Below are positions 22,601 through 34,357 of a stretch of 64,000 bases of DNA, piece after piece; within the stretch, counting starts at the first letter, position 1; each line of letters begins with the position of its first letter. The DNA comes from Sesamum alatum (lineage: Eukaryota; Streptophyta; Magnoliopsida; Lamiales; Pedaliaceae). The notes under the pieces are model-generated. The model was not told the origin of the DNA, ran no database searches, and saw only the letters and a list, made by a program, of their open reading frames with translations. The stretch spans positions 24,146,046 through 24,210,045 of the forward strand of contig JACGWO010000007.1 in NCBI GenBank assembly GCA_034509735.1, in the 5' to 3' direction. A program made the position numbers and the translations under genes.

Positions 22601-23239
22601 CAACATAAAACAGATGATCCAGGCCATTTGGAGATCCAATCATCATTAGCCAGAGCTCGGTCAAGGCGCTTCCAAAGGCTGCGTGCCCCGTCACTGCAAT
22701 TATGCCAAGTGAAGCGCGCACCGGAGGTGGGGAGGTGAAGTAAACCGGAGCAGGAGATACAGTTGCCAAATTCCTCCATACCCATTCGGATGTCCCCCGA
22801 AACACCACAGACTTCACTCAAGTCAATAACTGCATTGAAGTCGCCAAGGACAAGCCAAGGAAAAGCAACAGTAGATAAAGAGAGTTCATACAGTTTAGAC
22901 CAGAGATCGCGGCGAGCGATAGAATCATTTGCACCGTAAGCAAAGGTAATAAAGCAGGAATCATGCGAGCAACGCATGGTGACGCGACAATGCACAAATT
23001 GGGGCCCAGAGTCAACAACATCAATATCAAGTTCATAATTGTTCCACGCAATCCATAAAACGGTTACCGGGCCCAGAATAGTCAATAAACCAACTCCAAT
23101 TGGGGAGTAAGCGTACCTTTATTCGATTAATATTGGGGTGGGAGACCCTTGTTTCTAGAAGACCAATAAGATGGAGTCGAAATTCATGGACAAGCGAAGC
23201 AACAGCTTGTTGGTGGTCTTGGCGGTTAAGACCCCGCAC
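19640..23239 (-). pseudogene. LINE 3 ORF2: endonuclease / reverse transcriptase
   Basis: Endonuclease begins about 23239 (MRGLNRQDHQQAV, LIGLLETRV) and continues at 21505-23085 with the active-site motifs LVLGDFNAVIDLSEV and RTSDHSPLVLQ. RT follows in the same frame (DKSPGPDGFSSAFFKAAWP, DFRPISCCNILYKVISKII) and, after a slip near 21620, in 20646-21659 (AIKVDLRKAFDSLEWDF, SRGLRQGDPLSPYLF, LSFADDLILFCRAE with FADD). The connection region is near 20310-20650, and the C-terminal zf-RVT domain at 19640-20278 (WECVLCNSGMAESHAHLFFEC). The codon before the conserved QPLWNVRG start is GAG here, where LINE 1 has ATG, so the start codon may be lost. At least three frame changes or stops; all domains are otherwise present. 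Confidence 0.92.
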
Positions 23240-23260
23240 GTTCCAAAGCGGCTGCTCTAA

Positions 23261-25328
23261 TCATTTGTAACCTTGCGGCGGGCTGCGTCTGTTAGGGCCC
23301 GGAGAGGTCAAATCAGCATCAAGTGGTAGCTCACCGAGAGCATCAAATGGATTATGGGTGGGGATGCTCTCAATGTTCCCGTCAGGGAGAGGAGTCAAGC
23401 CGTCGGCGGAAGCCCGAGGGGGGCGATCAGAAGGGGCTGGGGAATGCACAAGAGTGCAAGCTGGAGAGTCCACAGGAGATGAGGCCCGAGGGTTGGGGGG
23501 GGCAACCGAGTGGTTTTGAAGCACCTGTTCTGGAATGGTGTTCAGCGGAGCAATCTCAGGGGTCATGATCCGAGGAGGGACTTTTTTCGGAATGTAGATA
23601 GCAGGCGGCTGTTTTGTCGGCTTCTTCAATGAAGGACAAGCCTTGGCCGAGTGGCCGAGGGAGCAACATGTGCGACACTTAGGAGGAATCCATTCATATT
23701 CAATGTCAATTCGGCATGGGGATTCCGATCCGTCCTCTGAAGGGATCATGATGATAATGTGCTTGGGAAGAGAAGAGGAATAATCAAGCATAACGCATAC
23801 ACGAGCGAAATCCAGCCTCGTGCATGCCTTTGTGATAGCGTCACTGTAAAGTGGTTTGCCGATACCGCTAGCAATGGTGCTCAAACCTTCATCCGTCCAT
23901 AGTTCAACAGGAAGGTGCCAAATGCGGATCCAAACAGGGACTTGCGTGTGGCTTTGCTTTCTTAAGACCATTCCCGGTTCCCAACGTTGAAGAACAATGG
24001 GCTGACCTTGGAAGAGCCAAGGGCCGCTCTCAATAATCTCATCCATAGCCGAAGCATTTTCAAATGTAAAGAAGAAGAATCCATTGGTGGTGGCTGTCAC
24101 TTCTTTGATACCGGACCAATTTGCATGAATGAAGTCCCGGAAGGGGAAGAAAGGGGGCTTGCGTCCAAGTAGATATCCAACCGCCGTAGTTTCCCATCGT
24201 TTTAGAGCCATTTTTGATCATGCCAAGAGAGGGTCTAACAATCACTTCTCCGTTTTGGAATTCCGGTGGAATAAACCGCAAGGACTTCTTTTTCGATAGC
24301 TCACAAGAGGTAGCAAAGGCATCATTACAAGCATTCAGCCCCAACGACACATTCGAACCACTCGGAATATTCACTTTAGAAGAAGAATAAGGCAAGGGCG
24401 GCGCAGCCGAATCAAGTTCTTTAGATGGATCGATACAAAGACCCGAAGCAATCGGCGAATCAGCATTAATAACCGGGGCAACCGGAGTATTATTTGCAGC
24501 CAAAGTGATGGGCGAATCTTGCTTGAAAGAGGAAGGGGAGTCATGATTACCTTGAGTTCCAGCAAGAGTGTTGAGAGGGGGTGAGCTAAGTGCTTAATCA
24601 AAAAGCTGAAGGCTGATTTCCAATGGCGGCCAAGGGTGAACCATTAGTCTTATTTGGCTGTAAGGGAGGGCTCCTTTGCTTAAGGTTGCTGGAGCAGCGT
24701 CTAAGAGCATCCAGGTATGAAGGAGGAGCTGCTGGTTTAACACTCAAAGACGGAGGAGGAGATTCCATATTCGGTGGCGCGGGAGGGAGCAAATAGCCGG
24801 CGAGTGTGAGCCTGATTTGTGGACGTTTTCAGCATGTGGAATGGAGGTGAAAAGGCCTCCAACAGCCCCCAAAGAAGGTGAAGAGACACCATGTTCAGCT
24901 ATCAAAGGGTTGGCCTCAAAAACCCTAGCAGGTGGCGGTGGAAGTTGAAGAGTCACCTGCGAATTCGCCGGTGGAATGTGAGGGATGTTCCTCCTAGCAC
25001 GTCTAGGCTCAAGAGGGACGCGATATGGGGTGAGTTCATGCTCGGAGGTGGGCTTGAGGGCTGGTGGAGCCACCGAAAACCGAGAGTCTTCCGGCGGGAG
25101 GGGGCCATAAAGTGCTTGCCATGATTCATTGACAAGCTTCAAAGCTTCTAGTCCATGAGAGTCTCCCTCATCAATGATTCTTTTTGCAAGAGACGCAAAT
25201 GCAGCCATATTGAAATCTTTTCGAAAAACTCTCAAGATCCCCCTCCAACGTTGAGGATCGCTTGCGGGTAGTGCCCACGTCACAATCAGCAAAATGATCC
25301 GCTTCATCCTCGCCGGTTCCTCCTTCAA
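23261..25328 (-). pseudogene. LINE 3 ORF1: DUF4283 / CCHC RNA-binding protein
   Basis: A frame opens at 25328 (MKEEPARMKRIILL) and gives a Pro-rich N-terminus through 24744. The Ser/Pro-rich middle is scattered over 24598-24792 and 24060-24503. DUF4283 and the C-terminus are intact in the 316-codon frame 23261-24211: GYLLGRKPPFFPF, GPWLFQGQPIVLQRWEPGM, VPVWIRIWHLPVELWTDEGL, a CCHC knuckle CRTCCSLGHSAKAC and the ending RRSPPQGYK. It is close to LINE 2 ORF1 in the DUF4283/CCHC half and diverged in the N-terminal half. Several frameshifts make it non-functional as a whole. Confidence 0.88.
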
Positions 25329-25443
25329 TGGCGGTGGAGGAAGAGGGTGATGGGTGTGTTTTGTGAGAGAGGGAAGTGTGTGAAGTGCGTGAGAGAGGTT
25401 GGAGAGAATTCAGCCATTTCCTTTTTTCCTAGTGCATTTTTAG

Positions 25444-28400
25444 ATCTAGAACACTCTTTTAAGCCATGGACTCAACTTTGTACCTTTGCGCAACGACAAA
25501 CTCCTTTAAACAAGTTTAGTCACTAATGTAGTTTTATCTTTGCCATGTCGAGGGCTTGGAGAACCTTTATAATCAATCGTACGTCCGGAGACATGCCTAA
25601 TATTCAATACAATCATAGGAAACACCTTGTGCTTATTGACTGATAGATGACTCATTTTGGGTTATAAATATATTTGTATTGACTCTAATAATCAATATTA
25701 AAGCCACTCTGCGATTATATGACTAGGACTACATCAAGAACACTCTTTTGAGTCATGGACTTATCTTTGTACCTTTGCGCAAGGATAAACTCTTTTAAAC
25801 AAATTTAGACACTAATGCACTTTTATCTTTGCCATATCGTGGGCTTGGAGAACCATCACAATCAATCATACGTCCAGATACATGCCTAATACTCAACACA
25901 ATCGTAGGAAACACCTTGTGTTTTTAGTCCTTATCATTGACTACAGATGACTCATACTAACTATAAATATATTCGTATTGACTCTAATAATCATTATTAA
26001 AGCCACTCTTCAATTATACGACTAGCACTCCATCTTATTCAACATAAAAATGCACTAGGACTACATCTGGAACACTCTTTCAAGCCATGAACTCAGCTTT
26101 GTACCTTTGCATAACGACAAACTCCTTTAAACAAGTTAAGACACTAATGCATTTTATCTTTGCCATATCGAGGGCTTGGAGAACCTTCATAATCAATCGT
26201 ACATCCGAATACATTCCTAATACTAAACACAATCGTAGAAAACACCTTGTGTTTTCAGTCTTTATCATTGACTGATCGATGACTCATTCTGGCTATAAAT
26301 ATTTCGTGTTGACTCTAATTATCAAGATTAAAGCCACACTTCGATTATACGACTAGGACTATATCTAGAACACTCTTTCGAACCATGGACTCAACTTTGT
26401 ACCTTTGTGCAACGACAAACTCCTTTAAACAAGTTAAGACTCTAATGTATTTTAACTTTGCCATATCGAGGGCTTGGAGAACCTTCATAATCAATCGTAC
26501 GTCCGAATACATGCCTAATACTCTACACAATCGTAGAAAACACCTTGTGCTTTCAGTCCTTATCATTGACTGATAGATGACACATTTTTGGCTATAAATA
26601 TATTCGTATTGACACTAATAATAGTTATTAAAGCCATTCTTCAATTATATGACTAGAACTCCATGTTATTCAACATTAAAATGCACTAGGACTACATCTA
26701 GAACACTCTTTCGAGCCATGGACTCAGCTTTGTACCTTTGCACAACGACAAACTCCTCGTTAAGACACTAGTGCACTTTTATCCTTGCCATATCTAGGGC
26801 TTGGAGAACCTTCATAATCAATTGTACGTCCAAATACATGCCTAATACTCAACACAATTGTAGGAAACACCTTGTGCTTTCAGTCCTTATCATTGACTGA
26901 TAGATGACTCATTTTTGGCTACAATATATATTCGTATTGACTCTAATAATCAATATTAAAGCCACCCTTTGATTATATGACAAGGACTCCATCTTATTCA
27001 ACACAAAAAAGCATTAGGACTACATCTAGAACACTCTTTTGAGTCATGCACTCAGCCTGTACTTTTGCGCAATGACAAACTCCTTAAACAAGTTTAGACA
27101 CTAATGCACTTTTATCTTTGCCATATCGCGGGCTTGGGGAACCTTCGTAATCAACCGTACGTCCGAAAACATGCCTAATAGTCAACACAATCGTAGAAAA
27201 CACCTTGTGCTTTCAGTCCTTATCATTGACTGACAGATGACTCATTTTTGTCAATAAATATATTCGTATTGACATTAATAATAAATATTAAAGCCATTCT
27301 TCGATTACATGACTAGGACTCCATGTTATTCAACATTAAAATGCACTAGGACTTGATCTAGAACACTATTTTGAGGAATGGACTCATCTTTGTACCTTTG
27401 CGCAACGACAAACTCCTTTAAACAAGTTTAGACATTAATGCACTTTTATCCTTAACATATCGAGGGCTTGGAGAACCTTCATAATCAATCGTACCTCCGG
27501 ATACATGCCTAATACTCAACACCATCGTAGGAAACACCTTGTGTTTTTAGTCCTTATCATTGACTACAAATGACTCATTCTAACTATAAATATATTTGTA
27601 TTGACTCTAATAATCAATATTAAAGCCACTCCTCAATTATACGACTAGGACTCCATCTTATTCAACATAAAAATGCACTAGGACTACATCTGGAATACTC
27701 TTTCGAGCCATGGACTCAACTTTTTACCTTTGCGCAACGATAAACTCCTTTAAACAAGTTAAGACACTAATGCATTTTATCTTTGCCATATCGAGGACTT
27801 GGAGAACCTTCATAATCAATCGTACGTCCGAATACATGCCTAATACTCAACACAATCGTAGAAAACACCTTGTGTTTTTAGTCCTTATCATTGACTGATC
27901 GATGACCCATTCTGGCTATAAGTATATTCGTGTTGACTCTAATAATCAATATTAAAGCCACTCTTCGATCATACGATTAGGACACCATCTTATTCAACAC
28001 AAAAATGAACTAGGACTATATCTAGAACACTCTTTCGAGCCATGGACTCAGCTTTGTACCTTTCCGCAACGACAAACTTCTTTAAACAATTTAAGACACT
28101 AATGCATTTTAACTTTGCCATATCGTGGGCTTGGAGAACCTTCATAATCAATCGTATGTCCGAATACATGCCTAATACTCAACACGAAGAAAACAGCTTG
28201 TGCTTTCAGTCCTTATCATTGACTGATAGATGACACATTTTTTGCTATAAATATATTCGTATTGATACTAATAATAGATATTAAAGCCATTCTTCAATTA
28301 TATGACTAGGACTCCATGTTATTCAACATTAAAATGCACTAGGACTACATCTAGAACACTCTTTCAAGCCATGGACTCAGCTTTGTACCTTTGCACAACG

Positions 28401-31036
28401 ACTAAATCCTTTAAAACAAGTTTAGACACCAATGCACTTTTATCTTTGCCATATCGCAGGCTTGGGGAACCTTCATAATCAATCGTACGTCCGGATACAT
28501 GCCTAATACTCAACACAATCGTAGAAAACACCTTGTGCTTTCAGTCCTTATCATTGACTGACAGATGACTCATTTTTGGCTATAAATATATTCGTATTGA
28601 CACTAATAATAGATATTAAAGCCATTCTTTCATTATATGACTAGGACTCCATGTTATTCAACATCAAAATGCACCAGGACTCCATCTAGAACACTATTTT
28701 GAGCCATGGACTCATCTTTGTACCTTTGCGCAACGACAAACTCCTTTAAACAAGTTAAGACTCTAATGTACTTTTATCTTTACCATATCGAGGGCTTGGA
28801 GAACCTTCATAACCAATCGTACGTCCGGATACATGTCTAATACCCAACACAAACGTAGCAAACACCTTGTGTTTTTAGTCCTTATCATTAACTAATAGAT
28901 GACTCATTCTGGCTATAAATATATTCGTGTTGACTCTAGTAAACAATATTAAAGCCACTCTACGATTAGACGACTAGAACTCCATCTTATTCAAAATAAA
29001 AATGTACTAGGACTGCATCTAGAACACTCTTTCGAGCCATGGACTCAGCTTTGTACCTTTGCGCAACGACAAACTCCTTTAAACAAGTTAAGATACTAAT
29101 GCACTTTTATCTTTGCCATATCAAGGGCTCGGAGAACCTTCATAATTAATCGTACGTCGGGATACATGCCTAATACTCAACACAATTGTAGAAAACAGCT
29201 TGTACTTTCAGTTCTTATCATTGACTGATAGATGACTCATTTTTTTGCTATAAATATATTCGTATTGACACTAATAATCAATATTAAAGTCATTCTTCGA
29301 TTATATGACTAGGACTCCATGTTATTCAACATTAAAATGGACTAGGACTACATCTAGAACACTCTTTTTGAGCCATGGACTCATCTTTGTACCTTTGTGC
29401 GAAGACAAACTCCTTTAAACTAATTTAGACACTAATGCACTTTTATCTTTGCCATATCGAGGGTTTGGAGAACCTTCATAATCAATCGTACGTCCGGATA
29501 CATGCCTAATACTCAACACAATCGTAGGAAACACCTTGTGCTTTCAATCCTTATCATTGACTAATAGATGACTAATTTTTGGCTATAAATTTATTCGTAT
29601 TGACTCTAACAATCAATATTAAATCCAGCCCTTCGATTATATGACAAGGACTCCATCTTATTCAATACAAAAATGCATTAGGACTACATCTAGAACACTC
29701 TTTTGAGTCATGGATTCAGCTTTGTACCTTTGCGCAACGACACACTCCTTTAAACCAGTTTAGACACTAATGCACTTTTATCTTTGCCATATCGAGGGCT
29801 TGGAGAACCTTCATAATCAATCGTACGTCCAGATACATGCCTAATACTCAACACAATCGTAGGAAACATCTTGTGTTTTCAGTCCTTATCATTGACTGAT
29901 AGATGACTCATTCTGGCTATAACTATATTCATATGGACTCTAGAACATTGTTTTGAGTCATGGACTCAGCTTTGTACCTTTGCGCAACGACAAATTTCTT
30001 TAAACATGTTTATACACTAATGCACTTTTATCTTCGCCATATCGAGGGCTTGGAGAACCTTCGTAATCAATCGTACGTCCGGATACATACCTAATACTCA
30101 ACACAATTGTAGAAAACACCTTGTGTTTTCAATCCTTATCATTGACGGACAGATGACTCATTGTCACTATAAATATATTTGTATTGACTCTAAGAATCAA
30201 TATTAAAGCCACTCTTCGATTATACGTCTAGGACTCCATCTTATTCAACGTAAAAATGCACTAGGACTACATCTAGAACACTCTCTCGAGCCATGGACTC
30301 AGCTTTGTACCTTTGCGCAACGACAAACTCCTTTAACCAAGTTAAGACACTAATGCATTTTATCTTTGCCATATCGAGGGCTTGGAGAACCTTCATAATC
30401 AATCGTACGTCCGAATACATGCCTAATACTCAACACAATCGTAGAAAACACCTTGTGCTTTCAGTCCTTATCATTGACTGATAGATGACTCATTTTTTGC
30501 TATAAATATATTCGTATTGACACTAATAATAGATATTAAACCCATTCTTCGATCATATGACTAGGACTCCATGTTATTCAACATTGAAATGCACTAGGAC
30601 TACATCTAGAACACTCTTTTGAGCCATGGACTCATCTTTATACCTTTGCCCAAAGAGAAACTCCTTTAAACAAATGTAGAAACTAATGCACTTTTATCTT
30701 TGTCGTATCGAGGGCTTGGAGAACCTTCATAATCTATCGTACGTCTGGATACATGCCTAATACTCAACACAATTGTACGAAACACCTTGTCTTTTCAGTT
30801 CTTATCATTGACTGATAGATGACTCATTCTTGCTATAAATATATTCTTGTTGACTCTAATAATCAATATTAAATCCACTCTTCGATTATACGACTAGGAC
30901 TCCATCTTATTCAACACAAAAATACACTAGGACTACATCTAGAACACTCTTTCAAGCCATGGACTCAGCTTTGTTCCTTTGCGCAACGACAAACTCCTTT
31001 AAACAAGTTAAGACACTAATGCACTTTTATCTTTGT
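25444..31036 (+). repeat. 334-bp satellite array, block 4 (largest)
   Basis: About 16-17 monomers, same orientation. Two variants are interspersed: one reads AGTTTAGAC after CTCCTTTAAACA, the other AGTTAAGAC (for example near 26131, 26431, 27760, 28088, 28757, 29085, 30337 and 31005). In some AGTTAAGAC monomers a 62-codon frame starting at CCATGG stays open. A second marker, ACTAATAATAGATATTAAA, occurs in a subset (about 28270, 28600 and 30520). Shortened monomers occur at about 25727 and 29937. The block stops in mid-monomer at the truncated LTR of Ty3 element 2. Confidence 0.95.
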
Positions 31037-31257
31037 ACCTTGAGCCCAACTATTTAGATGCATTCTAGCCCATCTGCTTGAAAAATATTCATCATTGGAC
31101 CTTTTATTGATATCTCATGCATTGGCCCGTTGATTTCATCAATAAGAATCATCAAAGCTTTGTTCATTTTCTTAGCTCTTGCCCTCGTAATCGGACCCCC
31201 ATTAATTCTCAAAGGATCTTCTTTGCTTTGAGTTGTAAGCTTCAGATGGTCCCATCA
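31037..31257 (-). repeat. 3' LTR of Ty3 element 2, truncated
   Basis: Matches about 36731-36950 of the 5' LTR with scattered differences. It begins TGATGGG on the minus strand at 31257, just after the polypurine tract. The remaining ~550 bp of the 775-bp LTR are missing; satellite starts directly at 31036. Confidence 0.88.
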
Positions 31258-31271
31258 TTCCCTTCCTCTTC
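31258..31271 (-). other. Polypurine tract of Ty3 element 2
   Basis: Minus strand GAAGAGGAAGGGAA immediately upstream of the 3' LTR start, where plus-strand DNA synthesis is primed. The homologous tract in element 3 is at 43351-43364. Confidence 0.75.
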
Positions 31272-31279
31272 AGAAGGGT

Positions 31280-32437
31280 TCGACCGCGAATTTGATTCTG
31301 CATCAAAAGGAGAAAGATCAGTCACATTAAAAGAAGTGCTCACATTGTACTCATTTGGGAAGGTCTAGTTTGTAGGCATTATCGTTGATCCTCGCAATCA
31401 CTTGAAATGGACCATCCCCCCTCGCTTGCAATTTTGACCTTCGCTTTGTGAGAAATCTCTCTTTTCTCAAGTGCAACCAAACCCAATCACCAAGGCTCAA
31501 AAATGACTTGCTTGCGCCCTTTGTTGGGCTTGTTTTTGCATAATGTTCAGTTTGCTTCTCAATATTGAGCTTTACCTTTTCATGCAACCTCTTTATCAAT
31601 TTTGCCTTGGCTTTTCCATCAAGATTCGTTCGCTCATCAACAGAAATAGGCACAAGATCAAGTGGAGTCAATGGATTAAAGCCATAAACAATTTCAAAAG
31701 TAGTAAATTTAGTAGCAGAATGAACACACATGTTATATGCAAATTCAGCAAATGGCAAACAATCTTCCCAATTCTTCAAGTTCTTTTGAATCAAAGCTCT
31801 AAGCAATTGAGATAAGGTCCTATTCACTACTTCAGTTTGTCCATCAGTTTGTGGATGACAACTAGTAGAAAATAGAAATTTAGTTCCCAATTTACTCCAC
31901 AACACACGCCAAAAATGACTCAAAAATTTTGCCTCTCGGTCACTCACAATTGTTCTTGGAACTCCATGCAATCTCACAATTTTTCGAAAGAACAAATCAG
32001 CAAAATGAATAGCATCATCACTTTTATGACATGGAATGAAATGAGCCATTTTAGAAAATCTATCAACAAAACACAGAATCTCTTCCTTTTTTTGTCCTAG
32101 GTAAACCCAAAACAAAATCCATAGAGATGTCCACCCACGGTTCACTAGGAATAGGTAAAAGTTGATACAATCCATGAGGTTTTGATTTTGATTTGGCACA
32201 TTTACAAGTTATGCACCGATCACATATTATCTCAACATCAACACGCATACCAGGCCAAAAGAAATGATCACGTAATACTTCCATGGTTTTATGTACACCA
32301 AAGTGTCCCATTAAACCTCCCCTATGTGCCTCTCTAACAAGCAACTCCCCGGATAGAACATTTAGGGATGCAAAGTTTATTTTAACGAAACAAGTATCCC
32401 TCATGTTTATAGAACTTCCCAAATGCAGCATGTTCAC
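31280..32437 (-). pseudogene. pol: Ty3 element 2 integrase
   Basis: Minus-strand frames 32063-32437 and 31351-32199. The zinc-binding HHCC region is visible ([20 protein letters not shown], then [11 protein letters not shown]), followed by the catalytic core: [13 protein letters not shown] with the first Asp, [15 protein letters not shown] with the second, and [20 protein letters not shown] with the Glu. The C-terminus reads [13 protein letters not shown] and [19 protein letters not shown] and extends to about 31280 beyond a stop near 31366. A frame slip lies near 32100. I see no clear chromodomain. Integrase would insert the element cDNA into chromatin. Confidence 0.9.
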
Positions 32438-32466
32438 AAGCTAAATAAATAGACCCAAAATCAGAA

Positions 32467-32960
32467 TCATTGGCATAACATTTCTTTTATTGACTCAAAA
32501 CCAAGAAGTTTAGAGCTCAAAGTAGTGATTAAAGCATACCTTCGGGATAATGCATCAGCTACAATGTTGTCCTTTCCTTTCTTGTATTTGATCACATAAG
32601 GAAATGATTCAATGAATTTCACCCATTTCATATGCCTCTTGCTCAACTTACCTTGGCCTTTGAGATACTTAAGAGACTCATGATCCGTATGAATCACAAA
32701 CTCCTTTGGCCACAAGTAGTGCTGCCATGTCTCTAATGCTCTCACCAAAGCATAAAAGCTCCTTATCGTATGTCGGATAGTTCAATTGAGCTCCCTTCAA
32801 CTTCTCGCTGAAGTATGCAATTGATCGTCCCTCCTGCATCAAAACAGCTCCTACCCCGACTCCAGATGCATCACATTCAAGTTCAAATGATTTATCAAAG
32901 TTAGGCAATGCAATAATAGGCGCAGTAGTTAGTTTTTCTTTTAAGAGATCAAAAGCTTGT
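32467..32960 (-). pseudogene. pol: Ty3 element 2 RNase H
   Basis: Frames 32678-32908 ([41 protein letters not shown]) and 32467-32748 ([42 protein letters not shown]) together make the Ty3 RNase H with its first Asp (CDAS) and the usual VADALSR ending. A frame slip near 32720 separates them. It lies directly between RT and integrase as in all Ty3/gypsy elements. Confidence 0.9.
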
Positions 32961-33099
32961 CGTTGTTTTTCTCCCCAATGAAAACCAACTTCTTTCTTAA
33001 TGATGTTATTTAATGGAGCAGCAATGGTACTAAAATCTTTTACAAACCGCCTATAGAACCTTGAAAAAGACCATGAAAACTTCTTACCTTAGCAATGTT

Positions 33100-33900
33100 C
33101 TTAGGATTTGGCCAATCTAGAATAGCCTTTACTTTGTCCTTTCCATTTCAATTCCATTAGCACTTACCACAAATCCAAGAAAAACAACTTTATCCATGCA
33201 AAAAGAACACTTCTTAAGATTAGCATACAATGATTCTCCTCTTAACGTGTCTAGCACAGCACGTACATGTTCAAGATGTTCTTCTATGCTTTTGCTATAT
33301 ATAAGGATGTCATCAAAGTAAACTACCACAAACTTCCCAATAAAGGCACGCAAAACATGGTTCATTAATCTCATGAAAGTGCTTGGTGCATTAGTTTAAC
33401 CCAAAAGGCATGACTAACCACTCATATAAACCATATTTTGTTTTAAAAGTAGTTTTCTATTCATCCCTTCTCTAATCCGGATTTTGATGATATCCACTCT
33501 TTAAATCAATTTTTGTGAAGATTATAGCACCATACAATTCATCAAGCATGTCATCTACCCTAGGAATAGGATAGCGATACTTTACCGTGATTTTATTGAT
33601 GGCTCGACAATCTGTACACATTCTCCATGATCCATCTTTCTTTGGTACTACGATCACCAGTACGGCACATGGACTCATGTTTTCTCGAATCTTCCCTTTT
33701 GTTAACAATTCTTCCACCTGCCTTTGGATTTCCTTTGTCTCCTCGGGATTCACCCTATAAGCTGGTCGGTTTGGTAGTACGGCCCCTGGAATGAAGTCCA
33801 TTTGATGCTCAATTCCCCTTATTGGTGGCAATCAGCTTGGCTCTTCTTCCAGGAAGACGTCATCATATTCCTTCAAAAGAGACACAAAAGCACTAGGCAA
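33100..33900 (-). pseudogene. pol: Ty3 element 2 reverse transcriptase
   Basis: Starts with [25 protein letters not shown] (33472-33831), continues with [42 protein letters not shown], then [14 protein letters not shown] with the first catalytic Asp. The fingers/palm join near 33380-33470 is out of frame. Frame 33129-33374 has the active site [21 protein letters not shown] (YFDD). Two or more frame changes. Close to the matching part of element 3. Confidence 0.9.
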
Positions 33901-33999
33901 AGATGGGGTTACTTCGTTAGTGTCCAGTGCCTCCTTAAACACCATCACTAACACACTCTTTTTTTCAAGTAATGCTCTTTTCATCTCACTTGCTTTTGC

Positions 34000-34357
34000 A
34001 TAGAAAGTTGACTTCTTTTTGCCTCACATTCATCCATTTTCTTTTCCTTCTCAATCTCACTAAATTCTTCTTTATTTTTCTCTCCACTCTTTTTTTTCTT
34101 TCAGATTTTTCACCTCATTCTTGCCTTTCTTTTTTTCCAGCTCTCTCAATTTTCTTGCTTGAGACATTTTGAATTGATCTTCTTGAACTTGTTGGGGGTT
34201 CAAGGAAACAAGCTAAATGTTATGATCATGATGCTTGAGTGTGTAACGGTTTAGAAGACCATCATAAGTCACCCTCCTATCGAACTGCCACGGTCTGCCA
34301 AGAGGATGTGATGAGCATGCATTGGCACTACATTCACATAGTACGTCATCCTTGTAG
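34000..34357 (-). other. Protease-RT linker of Ty3 element 2
   Basis: T/C-rich on the plus strand, so a Lys/Glu-rich low-complexity linker on the sense strand, comparable to 462-640 in element 1. Frames are broken. About 34220-34357 still resembles the C-terminal half of the protease (RPWQFDR-like region). Confidence 0.6.

Larger units (their letters stand above)
19308..25443 (-). mobile_element. LINE 3: near full-length L1-type retrotransposon
   Basis: A 6136-bp minus-strand LINE inserted in one satellite monomer. The 17-bp target duplication ATCTAGAACACTCTTTT is perfect (19291-19307 and 25444-25460), so the insertion is fairly young. From right to left: a short 5' region, ORF1 (about 23261-25328), ORF2 (about 19640-23239), and a 3' region (19308-19640) ending in the T tract that is its A tail. 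At the 5' end the last bases (about 25428-25442) are an inverted piece of satellite. Stops and frame slips break both ORFs. Confidence 0.93.
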
